Below the pieces are notes generated by a model. The model saw only the letters and a program-made list of their open reading frames with translations. It was not told the origin of the DNA and made no database searches. 13,116 nt of DNA from Pseudofrankia asymbiotica (GTDB lineage Bacteria > Actinomycetota > Actinomycetes > Frankiales > Frankiaceae): positions 85,730-98,845 of the forward strand of contig NZ_MOMC01000027.1 in assembly GCF_001983105.1 (NCBI RefSeq), in the 5' to 3' direction. A program made the translations under genes and the position numbers. The number at the start of each line of letters is the position of its first letter. The stretch's first letter is position 1. Below, in pieces: positions 5,874 to 13,071 of this stretch.

Positions 5874-6893
5874 TCACGGGCTGACGTGCGGCGCGCGGCG
5901 CGCGGCGGCGGGCACGTAGTGGCGAGGGTCGTCGCGGCGGTCGGCGGGGGGCAGGTTGCGCGCCGGGGTCTCGACCGGCGCGGTGTCGGTGTCGGTGTCG
6001 GACGGGCGTGACCCGGTGGCGCGACGCCAACCGGCCCGAGCCCGCGGATGGAAGCGGCGACTGGGCGGGACGAGCCTCCAACCGAGGTGGACGGCGCGGC
6101 CGGCGAGGCGGAACAGCCGCTCGTCGGCCGCCGTCCATCGATACCCGAACCGGCGGCGCACCGCCTCGGGGAGCAGGCCGACCGTCAGCCAGGTGAACAA
6201 CAGGCGGAACGGCACTCGGGCCGCGCACCAGAGCGGCCACGGCAGCCATCCAAGCGCTGGAGGCCGGTCGAGGTCGCGCAGGTCGAGTACGGCGCGGGCC
6301 GCCGCGGTGTCCTCCAGGACCTCGGCGCACATCCGGTCCCAGTAGGTCACGAAACTCGGCCAGTCCGGCGGCACCGGGCGCATGCTCATCCCGTAGAGCC
6401 GGTACCAGGCGACGTGCTCCGCGTACAGCTGGTCGCGCTGCGCGTCCGTCAGCCCGGGGCCGAAACGCTCTGCCGTCAGCACCGTGAGCATGAAGAACGT
6501 GGCGTGCGCCCAGTAGAAGGTGTCCGGGTCCAGGGCGTGGTAGCGGCGGCCCTGGTCATCGACGCCGCCGATGGCGCGGTGGTAATCGCGGACTGTGCGG
6601 GCGGTCTCCGCGGCGCGCGGGCCGTCGTAGACGACCCCGCCGATCGGGTAGAGCGAGCGCAGCAGCCGCTGCCAGCGTTCCTCGAAGAACCGCGAGTGCC
6701 GCGCCACCCCGGCGCCGAGAGCCGGGTGCGCGTTCTGCATCGCCCCGGCCCACGGCGCGAGCAGCAGCGTGCGCCAGTCCCCGAAGTAACGCCAGGTCAG
6801 TGATTCCGGACCCAGCGGCGCCGGAGCGGGCTGGTCCCGCAACGGCGCAGACCCAGCGGCATCGGTCCCTGTCACGGCTTCCCTGTCAGTCAT
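5874..6893 (-). CDS. MpaB/DUF2236 family oxygenase
   Basis: A 339-residue protein of the ER-bound oxygenase mpaB/latex-clearing-protein family (DUF2236), whose characterised members are heme-containing oxygenases cleaving isoprenoid chains. Family marks in order: HPALGAGVARHSRF (56-69), VYDGPRAAETARTVRDYHRA (88-107) with Arg102 and His105 as likely heme-pocket residues, YHALDPDTFYWAHATFF (118-134), and YRLYGMSMRPVPPDW. A hydrophobic segment around WPLWCAARVPFRLLFTWLT may contact membrane. The C-terminus after about 300 is disordered, with a DTDTDT run from a repeated GGTGTC. No export signal is visible. ATG at 6893 overlaps the GPP34 stop (ATGA), so it is the last gene of the two-component operon. 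The substrate is unknown; a lipid or isoprenoid is inferred from the family and the GPP34 neighbour. Confidence 0.9.
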   Translation of the reverse strand: MTDREAVTGTDAAGSAPLRDQPAPAPLGPESLTWRYFGDWRTLLLAPWAGAMQNAHPALGAGVARHSRFFEERWQRLLRSLYPIGGVVYDGPRAAETARTVRDYHRAIGGVDDQGRRYHALDPDTFYWAHATFFMLTVLTAERFGPGLTDAQRDQLYAEHVAWYRLYGMSMRPVPPDWPSFVTYWDRMCAEVLEDTAAARAVLDLRDLDRPPALGWLPWPLWCAARVPFRLLFTWLTVGLLPEAVRRRFGYRWTAADERLFRLAGRAVHLGWRLVPPSRRFHPRARAGWRRATGSRPSDTDTDTAPVETPARNLPPADRRDDPRHYVPAAARRAPHVSP

Positions 6894-7540
6894 GTGCCGC
6901 CAGCATGGGCCGCCAGCGCCTCGGCCGGCGGACCGGCGAGGGCGGTCAGCGCGGCGATCCGCTCGGGCCACGTCCGCCGTTCCCGGGCGCTGACCAGCGT
7001 GATGACGTCGCCAGCGGCGGCGAGCGCGACCAGCGCGGCCAGCTCCCAGGGCAGCTCGGCGTCGGCGATCTCGCCGCGCAGCGCCCTGGACGCCTCACGG
7101 TTGAGCACACGAACAGTCTGCCGGTCCGGCGGCGACACGGACACGCTCGTGCGCCCCCTGCGTGGCAGCCCGTCCGGATGCGAACCGAGCGTCACCCAGC
7201 CGGCCGCCGCGAGCTCATGGCGCACCATCCGCACGGCTGGCGCCCGGTCGTGCCCGACCCAGTACGCCCACGGCCGGGCCGGCGAGGGCTCGGCCGCGAG
7301 CTGCCGGAACACCAGCCGGGACAGCTGGTCATCCGGCGGCGAGGCGGCGTCGGCCGGTGCCCCGGTGACCAGGGCGAGGCCGTGATCGTCCGAGAGCAGG
7401 CCGTCGTGGTGGAGCTGGGTCAGCGCCGCGGCGCGCAGCGTACGTCCCAGGCCGGGAACGCGGTACATCCGGCCCTTCTCCAGGTTGAACGCGAGCAGGT
7501 AAAGCCGCAGGGACAACGACCGAGGCAGGTTCAGGCTCAC
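6890..7540 (-). CDS. GPP34 (GOLPH3/Vps74-like) domain protein
   Basis: A 216-residue bacterial relative of Golgi phosphoprotein 3. It opens LPRSLSLRLYLLAFN (5-19) and continues with GLGRTLRAAALTQLHHDGLL (30-49), the helical signature of GPP34. Later come an RHELAAAGWV helix, a SVSVSPPDRQTVRVLN segment where the family's beta-hairpin lies, and ALVALAAAGDVI near the C-terminus. Eukaryotic GOLPH3 binds phosphatidylinositol 4-phosphate on membranes; actinobacterial members are common but their ligand is not established, so a membrane-lipid or headgroup adaptor role is inference. GTG at 7540 overlaps the sensor kinase stop codon (GTGA), and the stop overlaps the oxygenase ATG, so all are translationally coupled. 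GGAAG about ten bases upstream is a weak binding site. No signal peptide or membrane span is present. Confidence 0.87.
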   Translation of the reverse strand: MSLNLPRSLSLRLYLLAFNLEKGRMYRVPGLGRTLRAAALTQLHHDGLLSDDHGLALVTGAPADAASPPDDQLSRLVFRQLAAEPSPARPWAYWVGHDRAPAVRMVRHELAAAGWVTLGSHPDGLPRRGRTSVSVSPPDRQTVRVLNREASRALRGEIADAELPWELAALVALAAAGDVITLVSARERRTWPERIAALTALAGPPAEALAAHAGGT

Positions 7541-9198
7541 CCCGAGAGACTTCCAGGGCGAACGGCCCGCGGCGTGGTCAGTTCGCCGACAGGGCCCGCG
7601 CCCGCGCCGGGCCGGTCGGCGAGTGGCATGCGGATCGTGAACGCGGCTCCCCCCTCGGGGGCGGCGGCCGCGTGCGCGTGCCCGCCGAGTCGGGACGCGA
7701 GCCGGGCGACGAGCGCGAGGCCCAGCCCCGTCGAGACCGGCCGCAGGCCGCGGTAGCGCTCGTAGAGCGCCGAGCGCTCGAACGCCACGGCCAGGTCGTC
7801 GTCGGTGAGCCCAGGGCCGCCGTCGCGTACCTCCAGCACCGCGACCGCCGGTCCTGCGCCCTGCGGTCCTGCGCCCTGCGGTCCTGGGCCTGGGCCTGGC
7901 GGCCCCGCGCCGGCCGGTCCCGCGCCTGGCGGTCCCGCGCCGGCCGGTCCCGCGCCCGCGAGCTCGGCGCGGGCCGCGAGCACGATCGGCGCGCCGGCCG
8001 GGACCAGCCGCAGCGCGTTCTCGGCGAGCCCGTCGAGGATCTGGCGCAGCCGGACCGCGTCCGTCACGGCCATGACCGGCCCACCCGGCACCTCCACCCG
8101 CAGCTCGACGCCCTCGGCCGCGCAGCGCCGTCGCCAGACCTCGGCGGCGTCGGCGACGAACCTCGTCAGGTCGACGGGCGCGAGGTCGACGCGGAAGTCG
8201 TCGGCGTCGAGGCGGGCGAGGTCGAGCAGGTCCTGGACGAGCCGGTCCAGCCGCAGCGCCTCGTCGAGGATCACCCGGCCGGCGTCCGGGGTCTGCCCCG
8301 CCGGGGTGACGCCGTCGGCGAGCGCCTCGGCGAAGCCGCGGATCGCGGTCAGCGGCGTCCGCAGCTCGTGCGAGACCGAGAGCAGGAACTCCCGCTGGCG
8401 TGCCTCGCTGACCGTGAGCGCGGTGGCGAGCCCGCCGAGCGCGTCCGCCACGTCGGCGATCTCGGCCGGGCCACCGGACGGCAGCGCGAGCGCCAGGTCG
8501 ACGTCGCGCCGGCCGTGCGCCAGCTCGCGCGCGGCGGCGGCCAGGGCCCGCAGCGGCCGGGCCAGCAGGCGGGCGAGCAGCAGGCCGGCGACCGTCGCCA
8601 CGGCGAGCGCGATCACCAGCGCCACCAGCAGCCGACGCGACAGCGCGGACGTCAGCTCCTGAGCCTGCGAGGCGGGCTGGACGAGCACGATCGTCGAGCC
8701 GTCGGGCAGCGGCCGGGTCGCGATGACGACCCGGCGGCCCGCGGTGGTGCGCACGACGTCGGTTCGGTGGGTGCCGGCGAGCCGACGCAGCGTCGCCGCC
8801 GGCAGCGACGGCGCCCACCGCCCCCCGACGGGGCCCATCGTCGTGCGCACGGCACCGCGCGGGCCGAGGACCAGCAGGCTGACCTGCTGCGACCCGATCG
8901 CGCGGGTGACGCCCGCGCGCAGCTCGGCGGTCGCCTCCGGCTGCTCGTACAGGGCGACGACGAGGTCGGCCTGCCGGCCGAGCACCCGGCGGGCCTGCCC
9001 CTCGCCGACGTCGCCCAGCTGCCCGAGGAACACCGCCCCCGTGATGATCACTCCGAGCAGCGCGACCAGCGTCGTGGCCAGCGCGGTACGCCGCCCGAGC
9101 CCGCCGCCGCGGCCTCGCCGGCGACGCGCGCGGGCCGGATCGCGACGCGTGCGGGCCGGATGGCCGGCTCGCCAGCCGGGTGCGGGCGGGCTAGCCAT
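7537..9198 (-). CDS. HAMP sensor histidine kinase
   Basis: A 553-residue membrane kinase. An Arg-rich N-terminus precedes TM1 (about 38-59). An extracytoplasmic sensor of about 130 residues follows, then TM2 (about 190-211) and a HAMP linker starting ARPLRALAAAARELAHGRRD. The H-box FLLSVSHELRTPLTAI carries the phosphorylated His277. The catalytic domain has an N-box GLAENALRL (Asn394), a G1 box VRDGGPGL (about 457-464), FERS and G2 STGLGLALV. Between N-box and G1, residues 415-449 are a Gly/Pro/Ala repeat not normal for this domain. The N-box has ALR where many kinases have A-x-[RK/H], common in actinobacteria. ATG at 9198 lies inside the regulator's end (8-base overlap); no Shine-Dalgarno is needed if coupled. 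Partner: the upstream OmpR-type regulator. The signal is unknown. Confidence 0.94.
   Translation of the reverse strand: MASPPAPGWRAGHPARTRRDPARARRRRGRGGGLGRRTALATTLVALLGVIITGAVFLGQLGDVGEGQARRVLGRQADLVVALYEQPEATAELRAGVTRAIGSQQVSLLVLGPRGAVRTTMGPVGGRWAPSLPAATLRRLAGTHRTDVVRTTAGRRVVIATRPLPDGSTIVLVQPASQAQELTSALSRRLLVALVIALAVATVAGLLLARLLARPLRALAAAARELAHGRRDVDLALALPSGGPAEIADVADALGGLATALTVSEARQREFLLSVSHELRTPLTAIRGFAEALADGVTPAGQTPDAGRVILDEALRLDRLVQDLLDLARLDADDFRVDLAPVDLTRFVADAAEVWRRRCAAEGVELRVEVPGGPVMAVTDAVRLRQILDGLAENALRLVPAGAPIVLAARAELAGAGPAGAGPPGAGPAGAGPPGPGPGPQGAGPQGAGPAVAVLEVRDGGPGLTDDDLAVAFERSALYERYRGLRPVSTGLGLALVARLASRLGGHAHAAAAPEGGAAFTIRMPLADRPGAGAGPVGELTTPRAVRPGSLSG
7848..7959. repeat. Gly/Pro-coding tandem repeat within the kinase gene
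   Basis: A 15-base unit of the form CGGTCCTGCGCCCTG recurs, first as near-exact copies around 7852-7890 and then as diverged copies (CGGTCCCGCGCC type) to about 7959. Read on the minus strand it encodes a pentapeptide pattern GAGPx repeated about six times, in frame. It is best explained by slippage expansion. Confidence 0.8.
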
Positions 9199-10012
9199 CG
9201 GCGGTGTAGCCGACGCCGCGGACAGTGCGGATCGGTGAGGCGGCGCCGAGCTTGGCGCGGACCTGGGCGACATGGACGTCGACGGTGCGGGTCCCCGCCG
9301 CCGCCTGGTAGCCCCAGACCTGGGAGAGCAGGCGTTCTCGGGTGAAGACGAGCCCGGGGCGGGTGAGCAGCGCGGCCAGCAGGTCGAACTCGGTCGCGGT
9401 CAGCGCGACGGCCTCCCCGCCGGCCCGCACCAGGCGGCGGTCCAGGTCCAGCTCGACGGCGCCCGCGCGCAGCAGGCGGCTCGCCGGCCGGTCCGCCTGG
9501 TGGCCGGCCCGGCGCAGCACCGCGCGCAGCCGGGCCACCAGCTCGCGGGGTGAGAACGGCTTGACGAGGTAGTCGTCCGCGCCGAGCTCCAGGCCGAGGA
9601 TGCGGTCGACCTCGTCGTCTCTCGCCGTGACGAACAGGACCGGCGTCCAGTCGTCGCCAGCGCGCAGCGCCCGCACGACGTCGCGCCCGTCCAGCCCCGG
9701 CAGCCGGATGTCCAGGACGATCGCGACCGGGGCGAGCGCCCGGGCCGCCTCCAGCCCGGCCGCGCCGTCATGGCGGACCTCGACGCCGAACCCCTCCCTG
9801 GTCAGGTAGAGCCGGATCAGGTCGCAGATGTGCGGCTCGTCCTCGACCACCAGCACGAGTCCCGACGACCGCCGCGCCGCCGCGCCCGCCGCCTCCACCC
9901 CCACCCCCACCCCCGCCAAGGGCGCCGACGATTTCGCGGACGTCGAGGATCCGGGCGCGGGCGGCGCGGGCGGCGCGGGCGGTGTCGGCTGGATGGCCGG
10001 CGTCGACGCCAT
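9191..10012 (-). CDS. OmpR/PhoB family response regulator
   Basis: A 273-residue two-component response regulator. Residues 1-50 are an unusual Pro/Ala/Gly-rich leader (APPAPPAPPAPG type). The receiver domain starts VLVVEDE (acidic pair Glu57/Asp58), with phospho-acceptor Asp101 in VLDIRLPGLDG, Thr129 in LFVTARDDEVDR and Lys151 in YLVKPFSPREL. The C-terminal winged helix has TATEFDLLAALL, FTRERLLSQVWGY, RTVDVHVAQVRAKL and IRTVRGVGY, all typical of OmpR/PhoB. Phosphorylation by the overlapping kinase would control DNA binding, probably at its own promoter in 10013-10148. ATG at 10012 is the best start, with AGGTGGG ten bases upstream; the frame is open to 10171, but that stretch is antisense to the start of the DUF1800 gene. 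Most homologues begin directly at the receiver domain. Confidence 0.94.
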   Translation of the reverse strand: MASTPAIQPTPPAPPAPPAPGSSTSAKSSAPLAGVGVGVEAAGAAARRSSGLVLVVEDEPHICDLIRLYLTREGFGVEVRHDGAAGLEAARALAPVAIVLDIRLPGLDGRDVVRALRAGDDWTPVLFVTARDDEVDRILGLELGADDYLVKPFSPRELVARLRAVLRRAGHQADRPASRLLRAGAVELDLDRRLVRAGGEAVALTATEFDLLAALLTRPGLVFTRERLLSQVWGYQAAAGTRTVDVHVAQVRAKLGAASPIRTVRGVGYTADG

Positions 10013-10148
10013 CGGGAGGTTTCCCACCTGCCCAGTCTGCGGCGCCGCGTACCCTTCGCCGACCCCGGCCAGGCAACGGCTGGATTGTCTTACCGTTCTC
10101 GAACATGGCGGCCATGGCACGCTGACGGTCCGCTGGGACGGTCTGTCC
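10013..10148. promoter_or_regulatory. Divergent intergenic region, regulator operon versus DUF1800
   Basis: These 136 bases must hold outward promoters for both units. I find no convincing -35/-10 pair in either direction. A small inverted pair AACGG (10075-10079) and CCGTT (10093-10097), separated by 13 bases, is the only symmetrical element that could be a protein site, and it is weak. AGGTGGG serves the regulator start, and GGGACGG (10135-10141) serves the DUF1800 start with a seven-base spacing. Confidence 0.4.
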
Positions 10149-11537
10149 ATGGCCACCGCGCGTTCCGACATCGCGTTCCTCCACCGGCGGGCCGGGTTCG
10201 GCGCGAGCCCGGCCCAGCTCGACGCCGCCGTGGCCGGCGGATACGACGCGGCCGTCGACGCTCTGGTCGGCGTGGGCGCCCGCGCTGACGCGGACCCGGA
10301 GCCGCCGCCGACGTTCGCGCCGCTGCCCAGGCTGGCCGACGTCCGGACGGACCCCCAGGCACGGTCGACCTACGCCCAGATGGTGCGCCAGCAGGGGACC
10401 GAGCTGACCGGCTGGTGGGTGCGCCGGATGGTCGCCTCCGCCGACCCGTTCACCGAGAAGCTCACGTTCTTCTGGCACGGGCACTTCGCGACGTCGATCA
10501 CCAAGGTGCGGGTGGCGCAGGCGATGCTCGCGCAGAACGAGATCTTCCGGCGTTCCGGGAACGGCCCGTTCGACGCGCTCACTCTCGCGGTCGCCCGCGA
10601 CCCGGCGATGCTGGCCTGGCTCGACGCCGGGCAGAACCGCAAGGAGCACCCGAACGAGAACTTCTCCCGGGAGCTGATGGAGCTGTTCACGCTCGGCATC
10701 GGCAACTACACCGAGACCGACGTCCGGGAGGCGGCGCGCGCCTTCACCGGCTGGCGGGTGGACGCGAGCCGCACCGGTTTCCAACTGGCCGCGAAGCAGC
10801 ACGACGACGGGACGAAGACGGTCCTCGGCAAGACCGGCGACCTCGGCGGCGAGGACGTGATCGCCCTGGTGACCCACCAGCCGGCCTCGGCCCGGTGGGT
10901 CTGCGCCCGGCTTTTCAGCCGGTTCGCGGCGCCTGTCGAGCCCGACGCGAACCCGGCGGCCGACGCGATGCTGACGGCCTACGGCTCGGCGCTCGACGCT
11001 GGCGCCGCCGTCGCGGCCATGCTGCGCTCGCCGGCGTTCCTCGCGAGCCGGGGCAAGCTCGTCGCCCAGCCGGTCGAGTACGTCGTCACGACGCTGCGGG
11101 CGCTCGGCCTGCGGGTCACGCCGGCCGCCGATGGCTCCGCGGACGCCTCCGCCGGCGCTGGTGGAGGCGGCGGGGCAGGGACCGACGTCGCGGCCGGCAG
11201 CGGGGCACTGCCGCAGCGCGCGGTGCTGGCCGCGCTCGCCGGCCTCGGACAGGTGCCGTTCCAGCCGCCGAGCGTCGGCGGCTGGCCCGAGAACGCGGCC
11301 TGGCTGACGACGGCGTCCACCCAGGTGCGTACCAGGTTCGCCACGGCGGCCGCCGCGGCGGCGAACCTGGCCTCGATCGCCGACGAGCCGGCCGCCGGCA
11401 GGCCGGACGCCGTCGCCCACCTGCTGTCCCTCGACGGCTGGACCGCCCGCACCCGCGAGGCGATGACCGGCGCCGGCGGCAACCCGGCCCGCCTCGTCGC
11501 GCTGGCCCTGCTCTCACCCGAGTACCTGACCGTCTAG
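10149..11537 (+). CDS. DUF1800 family protein
   Basis: A 462-residue member of DUF1800, a widespread family of unknown biochemical function usually found beside DUF1501. Diagnostic parts are AFLHRRAGFGASPAQLDAAV (9-28), FFWHGHFATS (107-116), the block NENFSRELMELFTLG (169-183), EAARAFTGWRV (194-204), LVAQPVEYVVTTLRALG (304-320) and the FQPPSVGGWPENAAW region. A Gly/Ala/Ser-rich insert covers about 326-355. No signal peptide or membrane segment is visible, although the DUF1501 partner has a Tat signal, so it may stay in the cytoplasm or be exported bound to it. ATG at 10149 is chosen by the family-typical N-terminus and the GGGACGG upstream; the frame extends to 9828, but that part is antisense to the regulator. 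The DUF1501 gene follows after 69 bases. Confidence 0.93.
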   Translation: MATARSDIAFLHRRAGFGASPAQLDAAVAGGYDAAVDALVGVGARADADPEPPPTFAPLPRLADVRTDPQARSTYAQMVRQQGTELTGWWVRRMVASADPFTEKLTFFWHGHFATSITKVRVAQAMLAQNEIFRRSGNGPFDALTLAVARDPAMLAWLDAGQNRKEHPNENFSRELMELFTLGIGNYTETDVREAARAFTGWRVDASRTGFQLAAKQHDDGTKTVLGKTGDLGGEDVIALVTHQPASARWVCARLFSRFAAPVEPDANPAADAMLTAYGSALDAGAAVAAMLRSPAFLASRGKLVAQPVEYVVTTLRALGLRVTPAADGSADASAGAGGGGGAGTDVAAGSGALPQRAVLAALAGLGQVPFQPPSVGGWPENAAWLTTASTQVRTRFATAAAAAANLASIADEPAAGRPDAVAHLLSLDGWTARTREAMTGAGGNPARLVALALLSPEYLTV

Positions 11538-11606
11538 GACACCACCCTGGAAGCCCGGAGGCCACGGAATCTCGGCGGCCCGGAAACCACGAAGGAGGAG
11601 GGCCCG

Positions 11607-13004
11607 ATGCCGTTCGACCGGCGCCGGTTTCTGATCGCGTCCGGGGTGACCGGGGGGCTCGCCGCGGCCACCACCGCCGGCGTCGTGTCCTACCGGGAGC
11701 TGCACCACAGCGCCGCCCAGGAGCCGCTGGCCGGGGGCGGTGTCCTCGTCGTCGTCACCCTCTACGGCGGCAACGACGGGCTGAACATGGTGATCCCCGT
11801 CGAGGACCCGGCCTACCGGGCCGCGCGCGGCGAGCTGGCCTACTCCGCCGAGCAGGCGCTCCCGCTCACCGACGGTTTCGCGCTGCATCCCGCGATGACC
11901 GGGCTTCGCAAGCTGTGGGACGACCGTCGCCTGGCGATCATCCGGGGTGTCGGCTACCCGAAGCCGGACCACAGCCATTTCCGGTCGATGGCGATCTGGC
12001 AGACCGCCTCCCCGGGCACGACGTCGACGACCGGATGGCTCGGCCGCTGGCTCGACGCCCAGGCCAGGACCTCCACGGGCGGCACGCCGGGACCGGGCAT
12101 CTGGTCGGCACCGGCCGGCTCGTCGATACCGGGCAGCGCCGCCGCGCTGCGGGCGGTATCGGTCGGCCCGACGCTCGCCCCGCTGGTCGTCGGCGCGACG
12201 ACCGCCGCCGCGGCCGTCCCCACCGGCCCGTTCGCCGCGCCCGGCGGCGCGATCGGCCAGGAGTCGCGCCAGCTCTACCGCCCCGACCCGGCGGATGGCC
12301 CGCTCGCTGCCCGGGTCGCCTCGTCCGGCGCCGATCTGTTCACCGTCGCGGGCACGCTCGGCCCGGTGCTCGCGAACGAGACGGACCAGGACCAGGGCCC
12401 TGCCGGGCAGCTGGACGCCGGCGGAGGCGACGACACCGCCGCGACCCCGCCCGCCGCGTCGACCGCGTCGCCCTCGGCGTCGGCGGCGCCGACCGGGCCG
12501 ACCGGGCCGACCGCGGCGAAGGCCGGCGCGCTGGGGGCGCAGCTCGACGTGGTCGCCGCCTGCATCCGCGCCGGCGTGCCGACCAGGGCCTACTCGGTCA
12601 ACCTCGGCGGCTTCGACACCCACATCATGGAGAAGGCGACCCAGGCGAAGCTGCTCGGTGAGCTGGACGCCGCGCTCACCCGCTTCCAGGCCGCCGTCGG
12701 CGGCGACCCGCACGGGACGGCGGTCACGACGGTGGTCTACTCGGAGTTCGGCCGGCGGGTCGCGGCCAACGCCAACGACGGCACCGACCACGGCACCGCC
12801 GCCCCCGTTCTCGTCCTGGGCACGGGCGTCCGCGGCGGCTTCCACGGCGACGCCCCGAGCCTGACCAACCTGGACGACGGCGACCTGAGGTTCACCACCG
12901 ACTTCCGCTCCATCTACGCCACCCTTCTGGAACGCGTCCTCGGAACCGAGGCCGGCGTCGTGCTCGGCTCCAAGGAACGCTTCCCTCGCCTGGCCTTCCT
13001 CTGA
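11607..13004 (+). CDS. DUF1501 family protein with Tat signal
   Basis: A 465-residue DUF1501 protein, a family related to the alkaline phosphatase/sulfatase fold. The N-terminus MPFDRRRFLIASGVTGG has a twin-arginine motif (Arg5-Arg7) before a moderately hydrophobic stretch, so export by the Tat pathway is likely. Family marks: TLYGGNDGLNMVIP (51-64), GVGYPKPDHSHFRSMAIWQT (114-133), GWLGRWLD, GGFDTHI (334-340), YSEFGRRVAAN (378-388) and TDHGTAAP (393-400). The Asp and His residues in these could bind metal, as in related phosphatases; activity is unproven. Residues 259-305 are a low-complexity Asp/Ala/Pro/Thr insert. AAGGAGG at 11592-11598, eight bases before the ATG, is the best ribosome binding site in the window. 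It is probably co-transcribed with DUF1800. Confidence 0.94.
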   Translation: MPFDRRRFLIASGVTGGLAAATTAGVVSYRELHHSAAQEPLAGGGVLVVVTLYGGNDGLNMVIPVEDPAYRAARGELAYSAEQALPLTDGFALHPAMTGLRKLWDDRRLAIIRGVGYPKPDHSHFRSMAIWQTASPGTTSTTGWLGRWLDAQARTSTGGTPGPGIWSAPAGSSIPGSAAALRAVSVGPTLAPLVVGATTAAAAVPTGPFAAPGGAIGQESRQLYRPDPADGPLAARVASSGADLFTVAGTLGPVLANETDQDQGPAGQLDAGGGDDTAATPPAASTASPSASAAPTGPTGPTAAKAGALGAQLDVVAACIRAGVPTRAYSVNLGGFDTHIMEKATQAKLLGELDAALTRFQAAVGGDPHGTAVTTVVYSEFGRRVAANANDGTDHGTAAPVLVLGTGVRGGFHGDAPSLTNLDDGDLRFTTDFRSIYATLLERVLGTEAGVVLGSKERFPRLAFL

Positions 13005-13071
13005 TCGATCTTGGTGGGACCGGCCTGGGACGGCCCGTCGGCTGATCGCGTACCGAGGTCCCGGAGCCGCG

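Noticed and set aside
7848..7959. Possible CRISPR-like array
   Set aside because: The units are contiguous 15-base repeats with no spacers, in frame inside a kinase gene.
7541..8818. A long N-terminal extension of the GPP34 frame
   Set aside because: The upstream part is the kinase gene read in another frame and is Arg/Ala/Gly-rich; the GTG at 7540 overlapping the kinase stop matches the family start.
9768..11420. A 550-residue open frame on the minus strand
   Set aside because: Antisense to DUF1800 and overlapping the regulator in another frame; no domain recognised.
10415..12661. A 748-residue open frame on the plus strand
   Set aside because: It crosses the ends of both DUF1800 and DUF1501 in another frame; Arg/Gly/Pro-rich composition with no family motif marks a shadow.
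13022..13036. Hairpin GGCC-TGGGAC-GGCC after DUF1501 as a terminator
   Set aside because: Only a 4-bp stem with no T-run; expected by chance at this GC content.
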